Shown in pieces: positions 25,054 through 32,214 of a stretch of DNA of 32,214 nt. The stretch comes from Rikenellaceae bacterium. Lineage in GTDB: Bacteria; Bacteroidota; Bacteroidia; Bacteroidales; UBA932. Where the stretch lies: positions 1 to 32,214 of the forward strand of contig CAAFZB010000039.1 of the NCBI GenBank assembly GCA_900767405.1, read 5' to 3'. Made by a program: the position numbers and the translations under genes. Numbering within the stretch: position 1 is the first letter of the stretch; each line of letters opens with the position of its first letter. The notes below the pieces were generated by a model that was not told the DNA's origin, did no database searches, and saw nothing but the letters and a program-made list of their open reading frames with translations.

Positions 25054-26060
25054 TGATTTACATTCACGTCCCGTTCTGCAGGAGTTTCTGTACCTACTGT
25101 GATTTCTATTCAGAAATTGCCTGTGCAGGAAAGGACGGTGCCGCAATCGGGACATATCTTGCCGGGCTCAGGGAGGAGGTATCCCGCAGGAAAGAGGAAA
25201 TTCTCTTGACAGGCAGTACAAATACCCTTTATATTGGAGGCGGTACCCCATCGGTACTGCCTCTTCCCGTTATAAGGGATATCGTATCCCTGCTGGGCCC
25301 CCTGCCGGCCTCATACAGCGAATTTACAGTAGAAGTCAATCCGGATGACATAGTGCAGAAGGGCGAAGAGTACGTCCGGGGGTTGCTCGAACTCGGGGTA
25401 AACCGTATAAGTATGGGAATCCAGTCCCTGTCCGACGACATCCTGCGGTGGATGAACCGTCGTCACGATGCCCAATGTGCAAGGGATGCCTTTTCCCTGT
25501 TGAGGCGGTGCGGGGCCGGCAACATAAGCGTGGACGTCATCTTCGGCCTGAGCCAGCTTTCAGACATAACTCTGGCTGATACCCTGCGGGAGATAGTGGA
25601 AATGAGGCCCAATCACATATCGGCCTACCAGCTTTCGATAGAGGAAGGCAGCGCTCTCGCGCAGATGGTTCTGTCCGGCAGTTACACCCCGGCTTCGGAC
25701 GAGCAGTGCCGGGGCCAGTACGATCTTGTGTGCAGGCTGCTGGCCCAAGCCGGATACGAGCACTATGAGATTTCGAACTGGGCGCTGCCGGGATTCCGGG
25801 CGGTTCACAATTCGGCCTACTGGAAAAGGGTGCCCTACGTAGGCCTGGGTCCGGGGGCTCATTCCCTGACAGGGCACCGGCGCAGCTGGAACAGTGAAGT
25901 CCTTGAAGGATGGACCTCCGAGGGCGAAGACCTTACAGAAGAGCAGGAGCGTACCGAGACGGTTATGCTGGGCCTGCGGACTGCCGAAGGAATCGAAGGA
26001 AAGAGAATAGAAGAGAAGGACTGGTTCATAGCCGACACTATCATAGCCGATTATTTGTAA
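25053..26060 (+). CDS. hemW: HemW-type radical SAM protein (heme chaperone-like), compressed C-terminus
   Basis: A 335-residue radical SAM protein. The cluster motif is C9-RSF-C13-TY-C16, followed by DFYS, IGGGTPSVL (about 61-69), EVNPDD, RISMGIQSL and SAYQLSIEEGS. VGLGPGAHS is present in the C-terminal part. The CxxxCxYC plus F-Y-S context fits HemW rather than the oxygen-independent HemN enzyme. After TVMLGLRTAEGIEG only about 20 residues remain (IEEKDWFIADTIIADYL), while HemW proteins I know have about 40 more in a winged-helix domain before a similar ending. This looks like an internal deletion, not a frameshift. Coupled upstream; aminopeptidase P begins 10 bp downstream. Confidence 0.9.
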   Translation: MIYIHVPFCRSFCTYCDFYSEIACAGKDGAAIGTYLAGLREEVSRRKEEILLTGSTNTLYIGGGTPSVLPLPVIRDIVSLLGPLPASYSEFTVEVNPDDIVQKGEEYVRGLLELGVNRISMGIQSLSDDILRWMNRRHDAQCARDAFSLLRRCGAGNISVDVIFGLSQLSDITLADTLREIVEMRPNHISAYQLSIEEGSALAQMVLSGSYTPASDEQCRGQYDLVCRLLAQAGYEHYEISNWALPGFRAVHNSAYWKRVPYVGLGPGAHSLTGHRRSWNSEVLEGWTSEGEDLTEEQERTETVMLGLRTAEGIEGKRIEEKDWFIADTIIADYL

Positions 26061-26065
26061 TTTTG
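26058..26065 (+). promoter_or_regulatory. possible -7 element at the hemW stop
   Basis: TAATTTTG overlaps the hemW stop codon and lies 5 bp before the aminopeptidase P ATG, so a transcript from it would be leaderless. It could be chance, since it sits inside an otherwise continuous operon. Confidence 0.2.
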
Positions 26066-26070
26066 CGAAT

Positions 26071-27831
26071 ATGAATATCTATGCTCAAAGAATAGAGCAA
26101 CTGCGCTCTCTGATGCGTTCCAAGGGATGGGATGCGGTTATTGTCACGGGTTCGGACCCTCACGGCAGCGAATATCCCGCTTCGCGGTGGAAGCAGGTGG
26201 AATGGCTGTCAGGCTTCACCGGTGAGGCCGGAGATCTGGTCATTACGCTTGACCACGCGGGACTTTGGACGGATACAAGGTACTTTATCCAGGCCAATAT
26301 TCAGCTGGAAGGCAGCGGAGTGGTGCTGCACAAGACCAGAGTACCGGAGCAGGTGCTCATTCCGGAATGGATTGCTGCAGAATCCCGCGGCAGCACCGAC
26401 TATATGGTTGCGGTGGACGGTCTGTGTGTCAGTGCCGGTTTTGCCGCCTCTCTCCAGGGGGTTACGGTGGTAAGCGTACCCGATATGCTGGACATATTCT
26501 GGAAAGACCGTCCCGCAGTTCCGCAAACCCCGGTCTTTGAAATAAATTCCGGGGAGAGCCGTTCCGAGAAGATTGCCTGGCTGAGGGAAGTCCTTTCAGA
26601 GAACGACTGTGACGCGATTCTTTTATCGGCCCTTGACGACATAGCCTGGATGCTTAATTTCAGGGCCTCCGACATAGAATACAATCCGCTTGTCATATCA
26701 TATCTTCTGGTTACCCAGGAGAAGGTGGAGTGGTTTGTGAAAAAGGACGGGGCCGGCCCAGCCGGCTGGCCGGATGATATCAGGGTGCTGCCGTATTCCT
26801 CCCTGCAGATGCAGCTTGGCGCCGATGCCGACTATACAGGCCGGCTCTGGCTGGACGAGAACAGTTTGAATTTTGAACTGGCCAGATTCTTCGCCGACAA
26901 CAATTTTGATACAATCACCCGCCCCAGCCCTGTACAGCTCAGGAAAGCGGTTAAAAACGAGCTTGAGATAAAGATGATGAAGGAGTCGCACCTCAGAGAC
27001 GGGATAGCGATGGAGAAATTCCTCTTCTGGCTGGACAAGAGTCTGGAAAAGGGCGAAACGATAAGCGAGAAAGACGCAGCCGATTACCTTGGTACTATGA
27101 GGAGCCGTATTGGAGACTATATGGGAGACAGCTTTGCGACCATCTCTGCTTACGGAAAGGGAGCGGCGCTGCCGCATTATATCACCCCGTCTGCAAATGC
27201 ACCTCTTCTGGAGAGGAAGGGACTGTATCTGTGCGATTCCGGAGGGCAGTATCTGAGCGGAACCACCGACATTACCCGAACGGTTCCGCTGGGGGCCTGC
27301 ACCCAACTGGAAAAGGAAGATTACACTCTGGTGCTTAAAGGGCATATCGACCTTGCGACAGCCGTTTTCCCGTCGGGTACCGCGGGTTGTCAGATAGACG
27401 CCCTGGCCCGTATCCCTCTATGGAAGAGCGGACGTAATTTCGGACACGGAACAGGACACGGAGTCGGCTTCTTCCTGGGCTGTCACGAAGGCCCTCAGGA
27501 TGTCCGTCAGAACTTCAATCCGACGGCTCTGCTTCCCGGAATGGTGATATCCGACGAGCCCGGAATCTACAGGGAAGGCCTTCACGGAGTGCGGCACGAG
27601 AACCTGCTCCTAGTGTGTGAAGCTGGATCCGACGAATTTGGTTATTGGCTAAAATTTGAGCCGTTAACGCTTTGTCACTTCGATACTTCTATTATAGAAT
27701 CTAAACTGTTGAATGAGGAAGAGAAGCAGTGGCTTAATTCTTATAATGAGAGGGTTTACAATACTCTGAGTCCTTACCTTGAAGGTGAAATCCTGGGTTG
27801 GCTCAAAGAAAAAACCAAGGCAGTCCAATGA
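26071..27831 (+). CDS. Xaa-Pro aminopeptidase (aminopeptidase P, M24B)
   Basis: A 586-residue metallopeptidase that removes an N-terminal residue before proline. The first two creatinase-like domains span about 1-145 and 155-300, and the catalytic pita-bread domain about 305-520. Metal ligands are visible: Asp in LCDSGGQY, Asp in TTDITRT, His in GHGTGHGVG, Glu in SDEPGIY and Glu in RHENLLL. The three-domain length and a C-terminal tail match eukaryote-like APP1 proteins found widely in Bacteroidota. There is no signal peptide, so it is cytoplasmic. The stop overlaps the dusB start (ATGA). Confidence 0.95.
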   Translation: MNIYAQRIEQLRSLMRSKGWDAVIVTGSDPHGSEYPASRWKQVEWLSGFTGEAGDLVITLDHAGLWTDTRYFIQANIQLEGSGVVLHKTRVPEQVLIPEWIAAESRGSTDYMVAVDGLCVSAGFAASLQGVTVVSVPDMLDIFWKDRPAVPQTPVFEINSGESRSEKIAWLREVLSENDCDAILLSALDDIAWMLNFRASDIEYNPLVISYLLVTQEKVEWFVKKDGAGPAGWPDDIRVLPYSSLQMQLGADADYTGRLWLDENSLNFELARFFADNNFDTITRPSPVQLRKAVKNELEIKMMKESHLRDGIAMEKFLFWLDKSLEKGETISEKDAADYLGTMRSRIGDYMGDSFATISAYGKGAALPHYITPSANAPLLERKGLYLCDSGGQYLSGTTDITRTVPLGACTQLEKEDYTLVLKGHIDLATAVFPSGTAGCQIDALARIPLWKSGRNFGHGTGHGVGFFLGCHEGPQDVRQNFNPTALLPGMVISDEPGIYREGLHGVRHENLLLVCEAGSDEFGYWLKFEPLTLCHFDTSIIESKLLNEEEKQWLNSYNERVYNTLSPYLEGEILGWLKEKTKAVQ

Positions 27832-28823
27832 AGATAGGAAACATAGATCTGGGAGACAAGCCCCTTCTTCTGGCCCCGATGGAAGACGTTACCGACGTAT
27901 CCTTCCGCCGGCTCTGCAGAGAGCAGGGAGCAGATATGGTCTATACCGAATTCATCCCTTCGGACGGGCTTATCCGCGATGCCGTGAAGGCAATCGCAAA
28001 GATGAAGACTCTGGAAGAGGAGGCCCCGGTGGGGATTCAGATATACGGGCATATACCCGAGTCTATGGTTGATGCGGCCAGGATGGCCGACAGGGCGGCG
28101 GAGATTGCCGGAGGGCACGGGGCCGACGTCATTGACATCAACTTCGGCTGCCCGGTAACGAAGATTGCCGGCAGGGGAGCAGGTTCGGGAATGATGCGTT
28201 ACCCCGACAGGATGGTGGCCATAACCGAGGCCGTGGTGAAGGCCGTCAACAAGCCTGTAACGGTGAAAACCAGACTGGGATGGGATGAGGACAGCAAGAT
28301 AATCGTTGATTTAGCTGAAAGGTTGCAGGATGTTGGGATTCAAGCTCTTACCATTCACGGAAGAACCAGATGCCAAATGTATAGGGGAGAGGCGGACTGG
28401 ACTCTTATAGGAGAGGTTAAGAACAATCCCAGAATGCATATTCCCATTATTGGAAACGGGGATATAACGGACGGTCCGGGAGCACGCCAGGCTTTTGACA
28501 GGTATGGAGTGGACGGCATTATGATAGGTCGCGCAAGTTTCGGGCATCCCTGGATTTTCAGGGAAATAAAATATTATTTGGAACACGGAGAACCGATGCG
28601 CGAGCCTTCTGTAAGAGAAAAGGTAGAGATTGCCAGAAGGCATTTCGCCCTTTCAATAGAGGCAAAGGGGGAACCGCGCGGAATATATGAAATGAGAAGG
28701 CATCTGAGCTGTTATTTCAAATGCCTTCCGGACTTCAAGCCCGTAAGGATGAAAATGGTGACAAGCCTCGATGTAAACGAGATATACGGTATTTTGGATT
28801 ATATTTGCGAACACTATGATTGA
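27828..28823 (+). CDS. dusB: tRNA-dihydrouridine synthase
   Basis: A 331-residue FMN enzyme reducing uridines in tRNA. The TIM barrel starts with LLLAPMEDVTD (13-23), has MVYTEFIPSDGL, the catalytic C108 in DINFGCPVTKI, K147 in VKTR, H177 in TIHGRTR, and the FMN phosphate loop IGNGDI followed by MIGRASFGHPWIF. A helical C-terminal domain follows (about 250-331). The DusB-like call rests on overall size and motifs; the position modified is not known. ATG 27828 overlaps the upstream stop by 3 of 4 bases; an earlier in-frame ATG (27798) lies inside aminopeptidase P and is rejected. Confidence 0.93.
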   Translation: MKIGNIDLGDKPLLLAPMEDVTDVSFRRLCREQGADMVYTEFIPSDGLIRDAVKAIAKMKTLEEEAPVGIQIYGHIPESMVDAARMADRAAEIAGGHGADVIDINFGCPVTKIAGRGAGSGMMRYPDRMVAITEAVVKAVNKPVTVKTRLGWDEDSKIIVDLAERLQDVGIQALTIHGRTRCQMYRGEADWTLIGEVKNNPRMHIPIIGNGDITDGPGARQAFDRYGVDGIMIGRASFGHPWIFREIKYYLEHGEPMREPSVREKVEIARRHFALSIEAKGEPRGIYEMRRHLSCYFKCLPDFKPVRMKMVTSLDVNEIYGILDYICEHYD

Positions 28824-29952
28824 CAACATCCTCCTGTTCCCTTATTACGCTTTTCTCAAGTTGAGGAAAAATATGTACGACAAAGGCAAGCTCAAGTCCG
28901 GGGTTTCCCCTGTCCCTGCGATATGCATAGGAGGCCTTGCGGCCGGAGGAACCGGCAAGACTCCCTGCACAGAGTATATTCTCTCTGTCCTGCTGTCCTC
29001 CAAGGAATGGAAAGATAAAAGCATTGCGGTGCTGTCCCGAGGGTACAAGCGAAAAAGCAAGGGCTTCCAACAGGTTTGCTCAGACGGGAACGTATATATG
29101 TTCGGAGATGAGCCTATGCAGATCAAAAGGAAGTTCCCCGAGGTGACGGTTGCCGTCTGCAGGGACCGGGCCGAGGGATGCGGCATCCTTGCAAATCCAG
29201 ACAGTTCCGCTCTTTCCGGTAAGGGATGCTGGAGGCCCGATTTCCCGAAAGCCGACATCATAGTGCTGGACGATGCCTACCAGGCGAGGGAGCTTAAAGC
29301 CCACAAAACCATAGTGCTTACAGACTATAACCGCCCATTGTTCAAGGACAGTCTGCTTCCCCTGGGAACTTTGAGAGACCTGCCTGAGAGGTTGTATGAT
29401 GCCGATATGGTTGTAGTGACCAAATGCCCCGAGTCTATGGATGAGGACCAGATGAGGAATTACGCTTCATCTCTCGGATATACCGAATATGATGTGCAGA
29501 CCTGTACGGCCCTGACTCCCGGAGGCAAATCCCAGCACCTGTTCTTTGCCTTCATCGAGTATCTGCCCTGTGAGCCGATAGACGAAACCACCGATTCCAG
29601 GTATCTCTATGCCAAATCCATCATTATGCTTACAGGCATAGCCAAAGACACCCCCCTGCTGCGAAAGTTGAGCGACAGATATACCATTGTAAAGAAATTC
29701 TCGCTCAGCGACCATCATAACTTTACAAGTGCAGATATGCGCAGACTCGACGAGGCGGCCGCCGCATATCCGTCTTCTCCTGTCGTGACTACTGAAAAGG
29801 ATAAGCAGCGTCTTTTGGAAAACAAGTTCGTAAGCAGGGAACTGTTCAGGAAAACGTTTATTGCTCCCATCCGTATGAAAATACACGGAGAGGAGCAATC
29901 AAGAATCTTTGAAAGGGAGATTGTCTCTGTAGGGGACCCTACACGGTCATAA
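28816..29952 (+). CDS. lpxK: tetraacyldisaccharide 4'-kinase
   Basis: A 378-residue P-loop kinase phosphorylating the lipid A precursor at the inner membrane. The N-terminal amphipathic/hydrophobic stretch NILLFPYYAFLKLR anchors it. The Walker A variant is GGLAAGGTGKTP (39-50); SRGYKRKSKG (74-83) and GDEPMQI are family motifs. The DDxxQH-type element reads LDDAYQAREL, with Ala where His is usual. SDHHNF (near residue 297) and TTEKDKQRL follow. The start overlaps dusB by 8 bp. The last codons overlap the convergent frr stop by 14 bp. The presence of lpxK indicates an LPS-bearing outer membrane. Confidence 0.93.
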   Translation: MIDNILLFPYYAFLKLRKNMYDKGKLKSGVSPVPAICIGGLAAGGTGKTPCTEYILSVLLSSKEWKDKSIAVLSRGYKRKSKGFQQVCSDGNVYMFGDEPMQIKRKFPEVTVAVCRDRAEGCGILANPDSSALSGKGCWRPDFPKADIIVLDDAYQARELKAHKTIVLTDYNRPLFKDSLLPLGTLRDLPERLYDADMVVVTKCPESMDEDQMRNYASSLGYTEYDVQTCTALTPGGKSQHLFFAFIEYLPCEPIDETTDSRYLYAKSIIMLTGIAKDTPLLRKLSDRYTIVKKFSLSDHHNFTSADMRRLDEAAAAYPSSPVVTTEKDKQRLLENKFVSRELFRKTFIAPIRMKIHGEEQSRIFEREIVSVGDPTRS

Positions 29953-30508
29953 TCTCTTTTTCCTTTGCACTGACTATTTCGTCTACTGTCTTGACGTTCT
30001 TGTCGGTCACTTTCTGAACTTCTTCTTCGGCTTCCTTCTCTGTATCTTCAGAGAGACCTTCGTTCTTCTGTGCCTTCTTCAGAGCGTCTACGGCATCGCG
30101 GCGGGCATTGCGTACAATCACCTTGGCATTTTCGCCGGCAGCCTTTGCCTTCTTGATGAGTTCCTTGCGGCGCTCTTCCGTGAGGGCGGGTACGGTGCAA
30201 CGTATAATCTCACCGTTGTTCTGAGGCGTAAGACCTATGTTGGAGTCAATGATGGCTTTCTCTATGGCAGCAATCATCGTCTTCTCCCAAGGCTGGATGG
30301 CGAGGGTCCTCGCATCCGGAGTGGTGATGGAAGAAATCTGCTGGATAGGGGTCGGCGTACCGTAGTAATTCACCAATACAGGGTTGAAAATTGATGGATT
30401 GGCCTTGCCTACACGGTAGTTCTTGAGGTCTTCTTCCAGGAATTTGACAGCGCTCTTCATTTTTTCATCGGCACTGTTCACTAGTTCTTTTGCTCTGTCG
30501 GTCAACAT
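29939..30508 (-). CDS. frr: ribosome recycling factor
   Basis: A 189-residue protein that splits the post-termination ribosome with EF-G. The frame begins MLTDRAKELVNSADEKMKSA, has the conserved YRVGKANPSIFNPVLVNYYG, the hinge and beta domain PTPIQQISSITTPDARTLAIQ (about 50-70) and PPQNN-like GLTPQNNGEIIRCTVPALTEERR. The helical tail has KKAKAAGENAKVIVRNARRDA. It starts at ATG 30508, 14 bp after the pyrH stop; the longer frame from 30628 would run inside pyrH. Normal pyrH-frr order. Confidence 0.96.
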   Translation of the reverse strand: MLTDRAKELVNSADEKMKSAVKFLEEDLKNYRVGKANPSIFNPVLVNYYGTPTPIQQISSITTPDARTLAIQPWEKTMIAAIEKAIIDSNIGLTPQNNGEIIRCTVPALTEERRKELIKKAKAAGENAKVIVRNARRDAVDALKKAQKNEGLSEDTEKEAEEEVQKVTDKNVKTVDEIVSAKEKEIMTV

Positions 30509-30522
30509 ATTCTTTGTGTTAA

Positions 30523-31227
30523 TTATGCGTGTACCAATGTCCCTTCCTTTGCTCCGTTCAATATCCTGAGCAGGGACCCGCTCCTGTTGATATCGAATAC
30601 TATTATGGGCACGGGACCCTGCTCGCAAAGCACGAAGGCCGTCATATCCATAACCTTGAGGTGCTTGGAGATGGCTTCGTCGAAAGTGAGTTCGTCATAC
30701 TTCACTGCTGTCGGATCCTTCTCGGGGTCGGCGGAATATACGCCGTCAACTCTGGTACCCTTGAGAACTGCGTCGGCCTTTATTTCCAAAGCTCGAAGCG
30801 CGGCGCCCGAATCTGTGGTGAAGAAAGGATTTCCGGTTCCACCGGCAATGAGTGCGACTCCTCCGTTTTCCAGGACCTCGACAGCTTTTTCGCTGGAGAA
30901 TACCCGGGCGATGGGTTCCATCTGGATAGCCGTGAAAACCTGGGCGTCTACGCCGCAGCTCCTGATGGCGGTAGAGAGTGCCAGAGAATTGATGACGGTT
31001 GCCAACATTCCCATACGGTCTCCGGTAACCCTGTCATAGCCTTTCCCTACACCCTGAAGCCCGCGAAAAATGTTGCCTCCTCCGTTGACGATGGCAATCT
31101 GACATCCGCTCTTTACAGCATCTGCTACCTCTTTTGCGAATTTGAGAAGGCTTTCCTCGTCAAGTCCCTTTCCCGAGGGGCCACCGAGGCTCTCGCCGCT
31201 CAATTTCAATAATACTCTTTTATACAT
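30523..31227 (-). CDS. pyrH: UMP kinase
   Basis: A 234-residue amino acid kinase-fold enzyme making UDP from UMP, often regulated by GTP and UTP. Motifs: LLKLSGESLGG (6-16), IVNGGGNIFRG (about 45-55), DRMGMLATVINSLAL, GGTGNPFFTTDSGAALRA and VDGVYSADPEKDP. All usual ligand-binding blocks are present. It has its own -7 box about 20 bp upstream, and the mRNA continues into frr. Confidence 0.97.
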   Translation of the reverse strand: MYKRVLLKLSGESLGGPSGKGLDEESLLKFAKEVADAVKSGCQIAIVNGGGNIFRGLQGVGKGYDRVTGDRMGMLATVINSLALSTAIRSCGVDAQVFTAIQMEPIARVFSSEKAVEVLENGGVALIAGGTGNPFFTTDSGAALRALEIKADAVLKGTRVDGVYSADPEKDPTAVKYDELTFDEAISKHLKVMDMTAFVLCEQGPVPIIVFDINRSGSLLRILNGAKEGTLVHA

Positions 31228-31249
31228 TTTAGCGCGTATTTGCAGAAAA

Positions 31250-31297
31250 CAAAAATATCGGAAAATTTTTAAACTTGCAATATCATCATTATATTTG
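31250..31297. promoter_or_regulatory. divergent -7 elements for pyrH and sdhC
   Basis: Minus strand TATTTTTG (31257-31250) is preceded by ATTG at 31281-31278 with 20 bp between, close to the TTTG-N19-21-TAnnTTTG consensus, and serves pyrH (ATG 31227). Plus strand TATATTTG (31290-31297) serves the sdhC-type gene (ATG 31329). Confidence 0.6.
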
Positions 31298-31328
31298 CGT
31301 ACTCAAATAAAGCATAAAAGAGAAAAAG

Positions 31329-32021
31329 ATGTTCATATTCAATTCTTCAATCGGAAAGAAGTTCATACAGGCTGTCAGCGGTGCTTTTCTCATTGTTTTC
31401 CTCGGCCTGCACGTTACAATCAATTCATTCTCTATCATTGACACCTTCACAGGGAAGTTCGGTGCGCCCGACGGCCTTTTCCAGAAAGGCTGTGACTTTA
31501 TGTCCCTGCCTATAGTGACCATAATGGTCCCTGTCCTTGCAGGCGGTTTCCTTATCCATATCCTTTACGGACTGTGGCTGACATACCGTAACATAAAGGC
31601 GAGGGGCGGCGTCAACCGTTATGCCGTTTCCAACAAGGGAGCAGCCGATTCCTGGTCTGCACGCAATATGTTTGTTCTTGGAATAGTAATCCTCGGATTC
31701 ATATTCTATCACCTCACACATTTCTGGGCAAGTATGCAACTCCAGATGTGGATCGGTGGCGAAGAGCAGAATCCATATATGCTTCTTACCACGACCTTCG
31801 GCAACTGGATCAACCTCACTCTCTACATCGTTTGGTTCGCGGCTCTCTGGTTCCATCTTACACACGGATTCTGGAGTATGTTCCAGACTGTGGGCTGGGA
31901 CGGCCAGACCTGGTTCAAGCGTATTAAGGTGATAGGAATCATCATCGTCACCATTCTCTGCATCGCATTCGCAGCAGTTGCAGTGAACGCTTTCGTTCAG
32001 GCAAATTTCATCCTTGCGTAA
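31329..32021 (+). CDS. sdhC: succinate dehydrogenase/fumarate reductase cytochrome b subunit
   Basis: A 230-residue, five-helix membrane protein of the type-B (two-heme) family found with Bacteroidota SdhA/FrdA. Start MFIFNSSIGKKFIQAVSG, then helix FLIVFLGLHVTINSFS; His residues at helix positions HVTI, LIHILYG, YHLTHFW and WFHLTHGFW are good heme ligand candidates. It would pass electrons between menaquinone and the flavoprotein. The flavoprotein and iron-sulfur genes that normally follow are missing: the next gene is rplM. Length and helices look intact. Confidence 0.93.
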   Translation: MFIFNSSIGKKFIQAVSGAFLIVFLGLHVTINSFSIIDTFTGKFGAPDGLFQKGCDFMSLPIVTIMVPVLAGGFLIHILYGLWLTYRNIKARGGVNRYAVSNKGAADSWSARNMFVLGIVILGFIFYHLTHFWASMQLQMWIGGEEQNPYMLLTTTFGNWINLTLYIVWFAALWFHLTHGFWSMFQTVGWDGQTWFKRIKVIGIIIVTILCIAFAAVAVNAFVQANFILA

Positions 32022-32028
32022 GCAGGTC

Positions 32029-32059
32029 TTTGATTTTACAGAATATTTTTATACCTTTG
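32029..32059 (+). promoter_or_regulatory. rplM promoter
   Basis: TTTG (32029-32032), 19 bp, then TACCTTTG (32052-32059) is a full match to the Bacteroidota housekeeping promoter pattern. It is the best promoter in the window and lies 61 bp before the GTG start. Confidence 0.75.
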
Positions 32060-32093
32060 CGACCCCTATTTTGTGTAGGGATCGCAATTTTTT
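32059..32093 (+). terminator. hairpin plus T-run in the rplM leader
   Basis: GCGA (32059-32062) pairs with TCGC (32082-32085), with a C/A mismatch between, and CCCTA (32064-32068) pairs with TAGGG (32076-32080). A run of six T follows (32088-32093). This is the shape of a Rho-independent terminator between the promoter and the gene, so it could attenuate rplM. It could also stop sdhC transcripts. The lower stem may lie before the transcription start. Confidence 0.45.
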
Positions 32094-32120
32094 GTTATTA
32101 ACCATTTAAAGATCAAGACA

Positions 32121-32214
32121 GTGGACACACTTAGCTACAAGACAGTTTCCCTCAATGCGGCAACTGTAAAGAAAGAGTGGTTTGTCATCGATGCCACAGA
32201 TCTGGCACTCGGTC
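32121..32214 (+). CDS. rplM: 50S ribosomal protein L13, 5' part
   Basis: The frame from GTG at 32121 runs off the right end after 31 codons. The visible sequence begins (M)DTLSYKTVSLNAATVKKEW and continues FVIDATDLALG, matching the N-terminus of Bacteroidota L13, where the KEW and VxDAxxxxLGR motifs start the fold. The GTG start is chosen because it places the conserved MDTLSYKT at the beginning. In related genomes rpsI normally follows, but that lies outside the window. Confidence 0.9.
   Translation, partial: MDTLSYKTVSLNAATVKKEWFVIDATDLALG

Noticed and set aside
25053..26060. Frameshift as the reason for the short HemW
   Set aside because: The last residues resemble the normal HemW ending, so an in-frame internal deletion explains it better.
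1..32214. Complete mobile element, prophage, toxin-antitoxin or defence system
   Set aside because: No transposase, integrase, phage or defence-type domains were recognised apart from the unproven stub at the left edge.

Overview
The window reads as a contiguous piece of a Bacteroidota chromosome, most likely order Bacteroidales. The evidence is the type of proteins (aminopeptidase P, DUF3109, B-type succinate dehydrogenase cytochrome b, L13 N-terminus), the recurrent upstream TAnnTTTG elements (the -7 box of the Bacteroidota sigma factor), the weak use of Shine-Dalgarno sites, and very tight coding. No rRNA, tRNA, CRISPR array, prophage or complete insertion sequence was seen. It is mainly a housekeeping region, and I did not find a clear new multi-gene defence or mobile system.

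Left edge (1-1210): the 3' part of an amino-acid-type ABC transporter ATPase gene that has lost its Walker A half, next to a possible divergent gene running off the left end. This is followed by 277 bp of palindromic and tandem repeats of the REP type. Then come a divergent DAACS-family symporter (1211-2392) and a convergent minus-strand block, 2401-8674. That block is a compact elongasome operon mreB-mreC-mreD-PBP2-rodA, with a possible 51-residue protein and a HAD phosphatase at its 3' end.

Middle (8748-16560): ispD (isoprenoid precursor), an Lrp/AsnC regulator translationally coupled to topA on the minus strand, and a plus-strand run of PBP1A, D-Ala-D-Ala ligase and prmC. Isoprenoid, peptidoglycan precursor, polymerase and shape genes thus sit within 13 kb and together support wall growth.

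Right half (16655-32214): an unrecognised lipoprotein; a U32-family RNA-modification-type protein with an exported TPR protein upstream; an M16-like exported protein without the zinc motif, coupled to a DUF3109 Cys-rich protein; a small membrane protein; and a plus-strand run of a coiled-coil membrane protein, hemW, aminopeptidase P, dusB and lpxK with overlapping or nearly overlapping ends. After these come convergent frr-pyrH, an sdhC-type cytochrome b without sdhA/sdhB beside it, and the first 31 codons of rplM.

The most useful second looks are: the truncated ABC gene and its odd C-terminal domain; the REP-like block; the predicted inactive M16 protein; the compressed C-terminus of HemW; face-to-face -7 elements in all five divergent intergenic gaps of the core region; the rplM promoter/hairpin; and the inverted repeat at the lipoprotein start. 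All family names come from reading motifs by eye; no database search was run.
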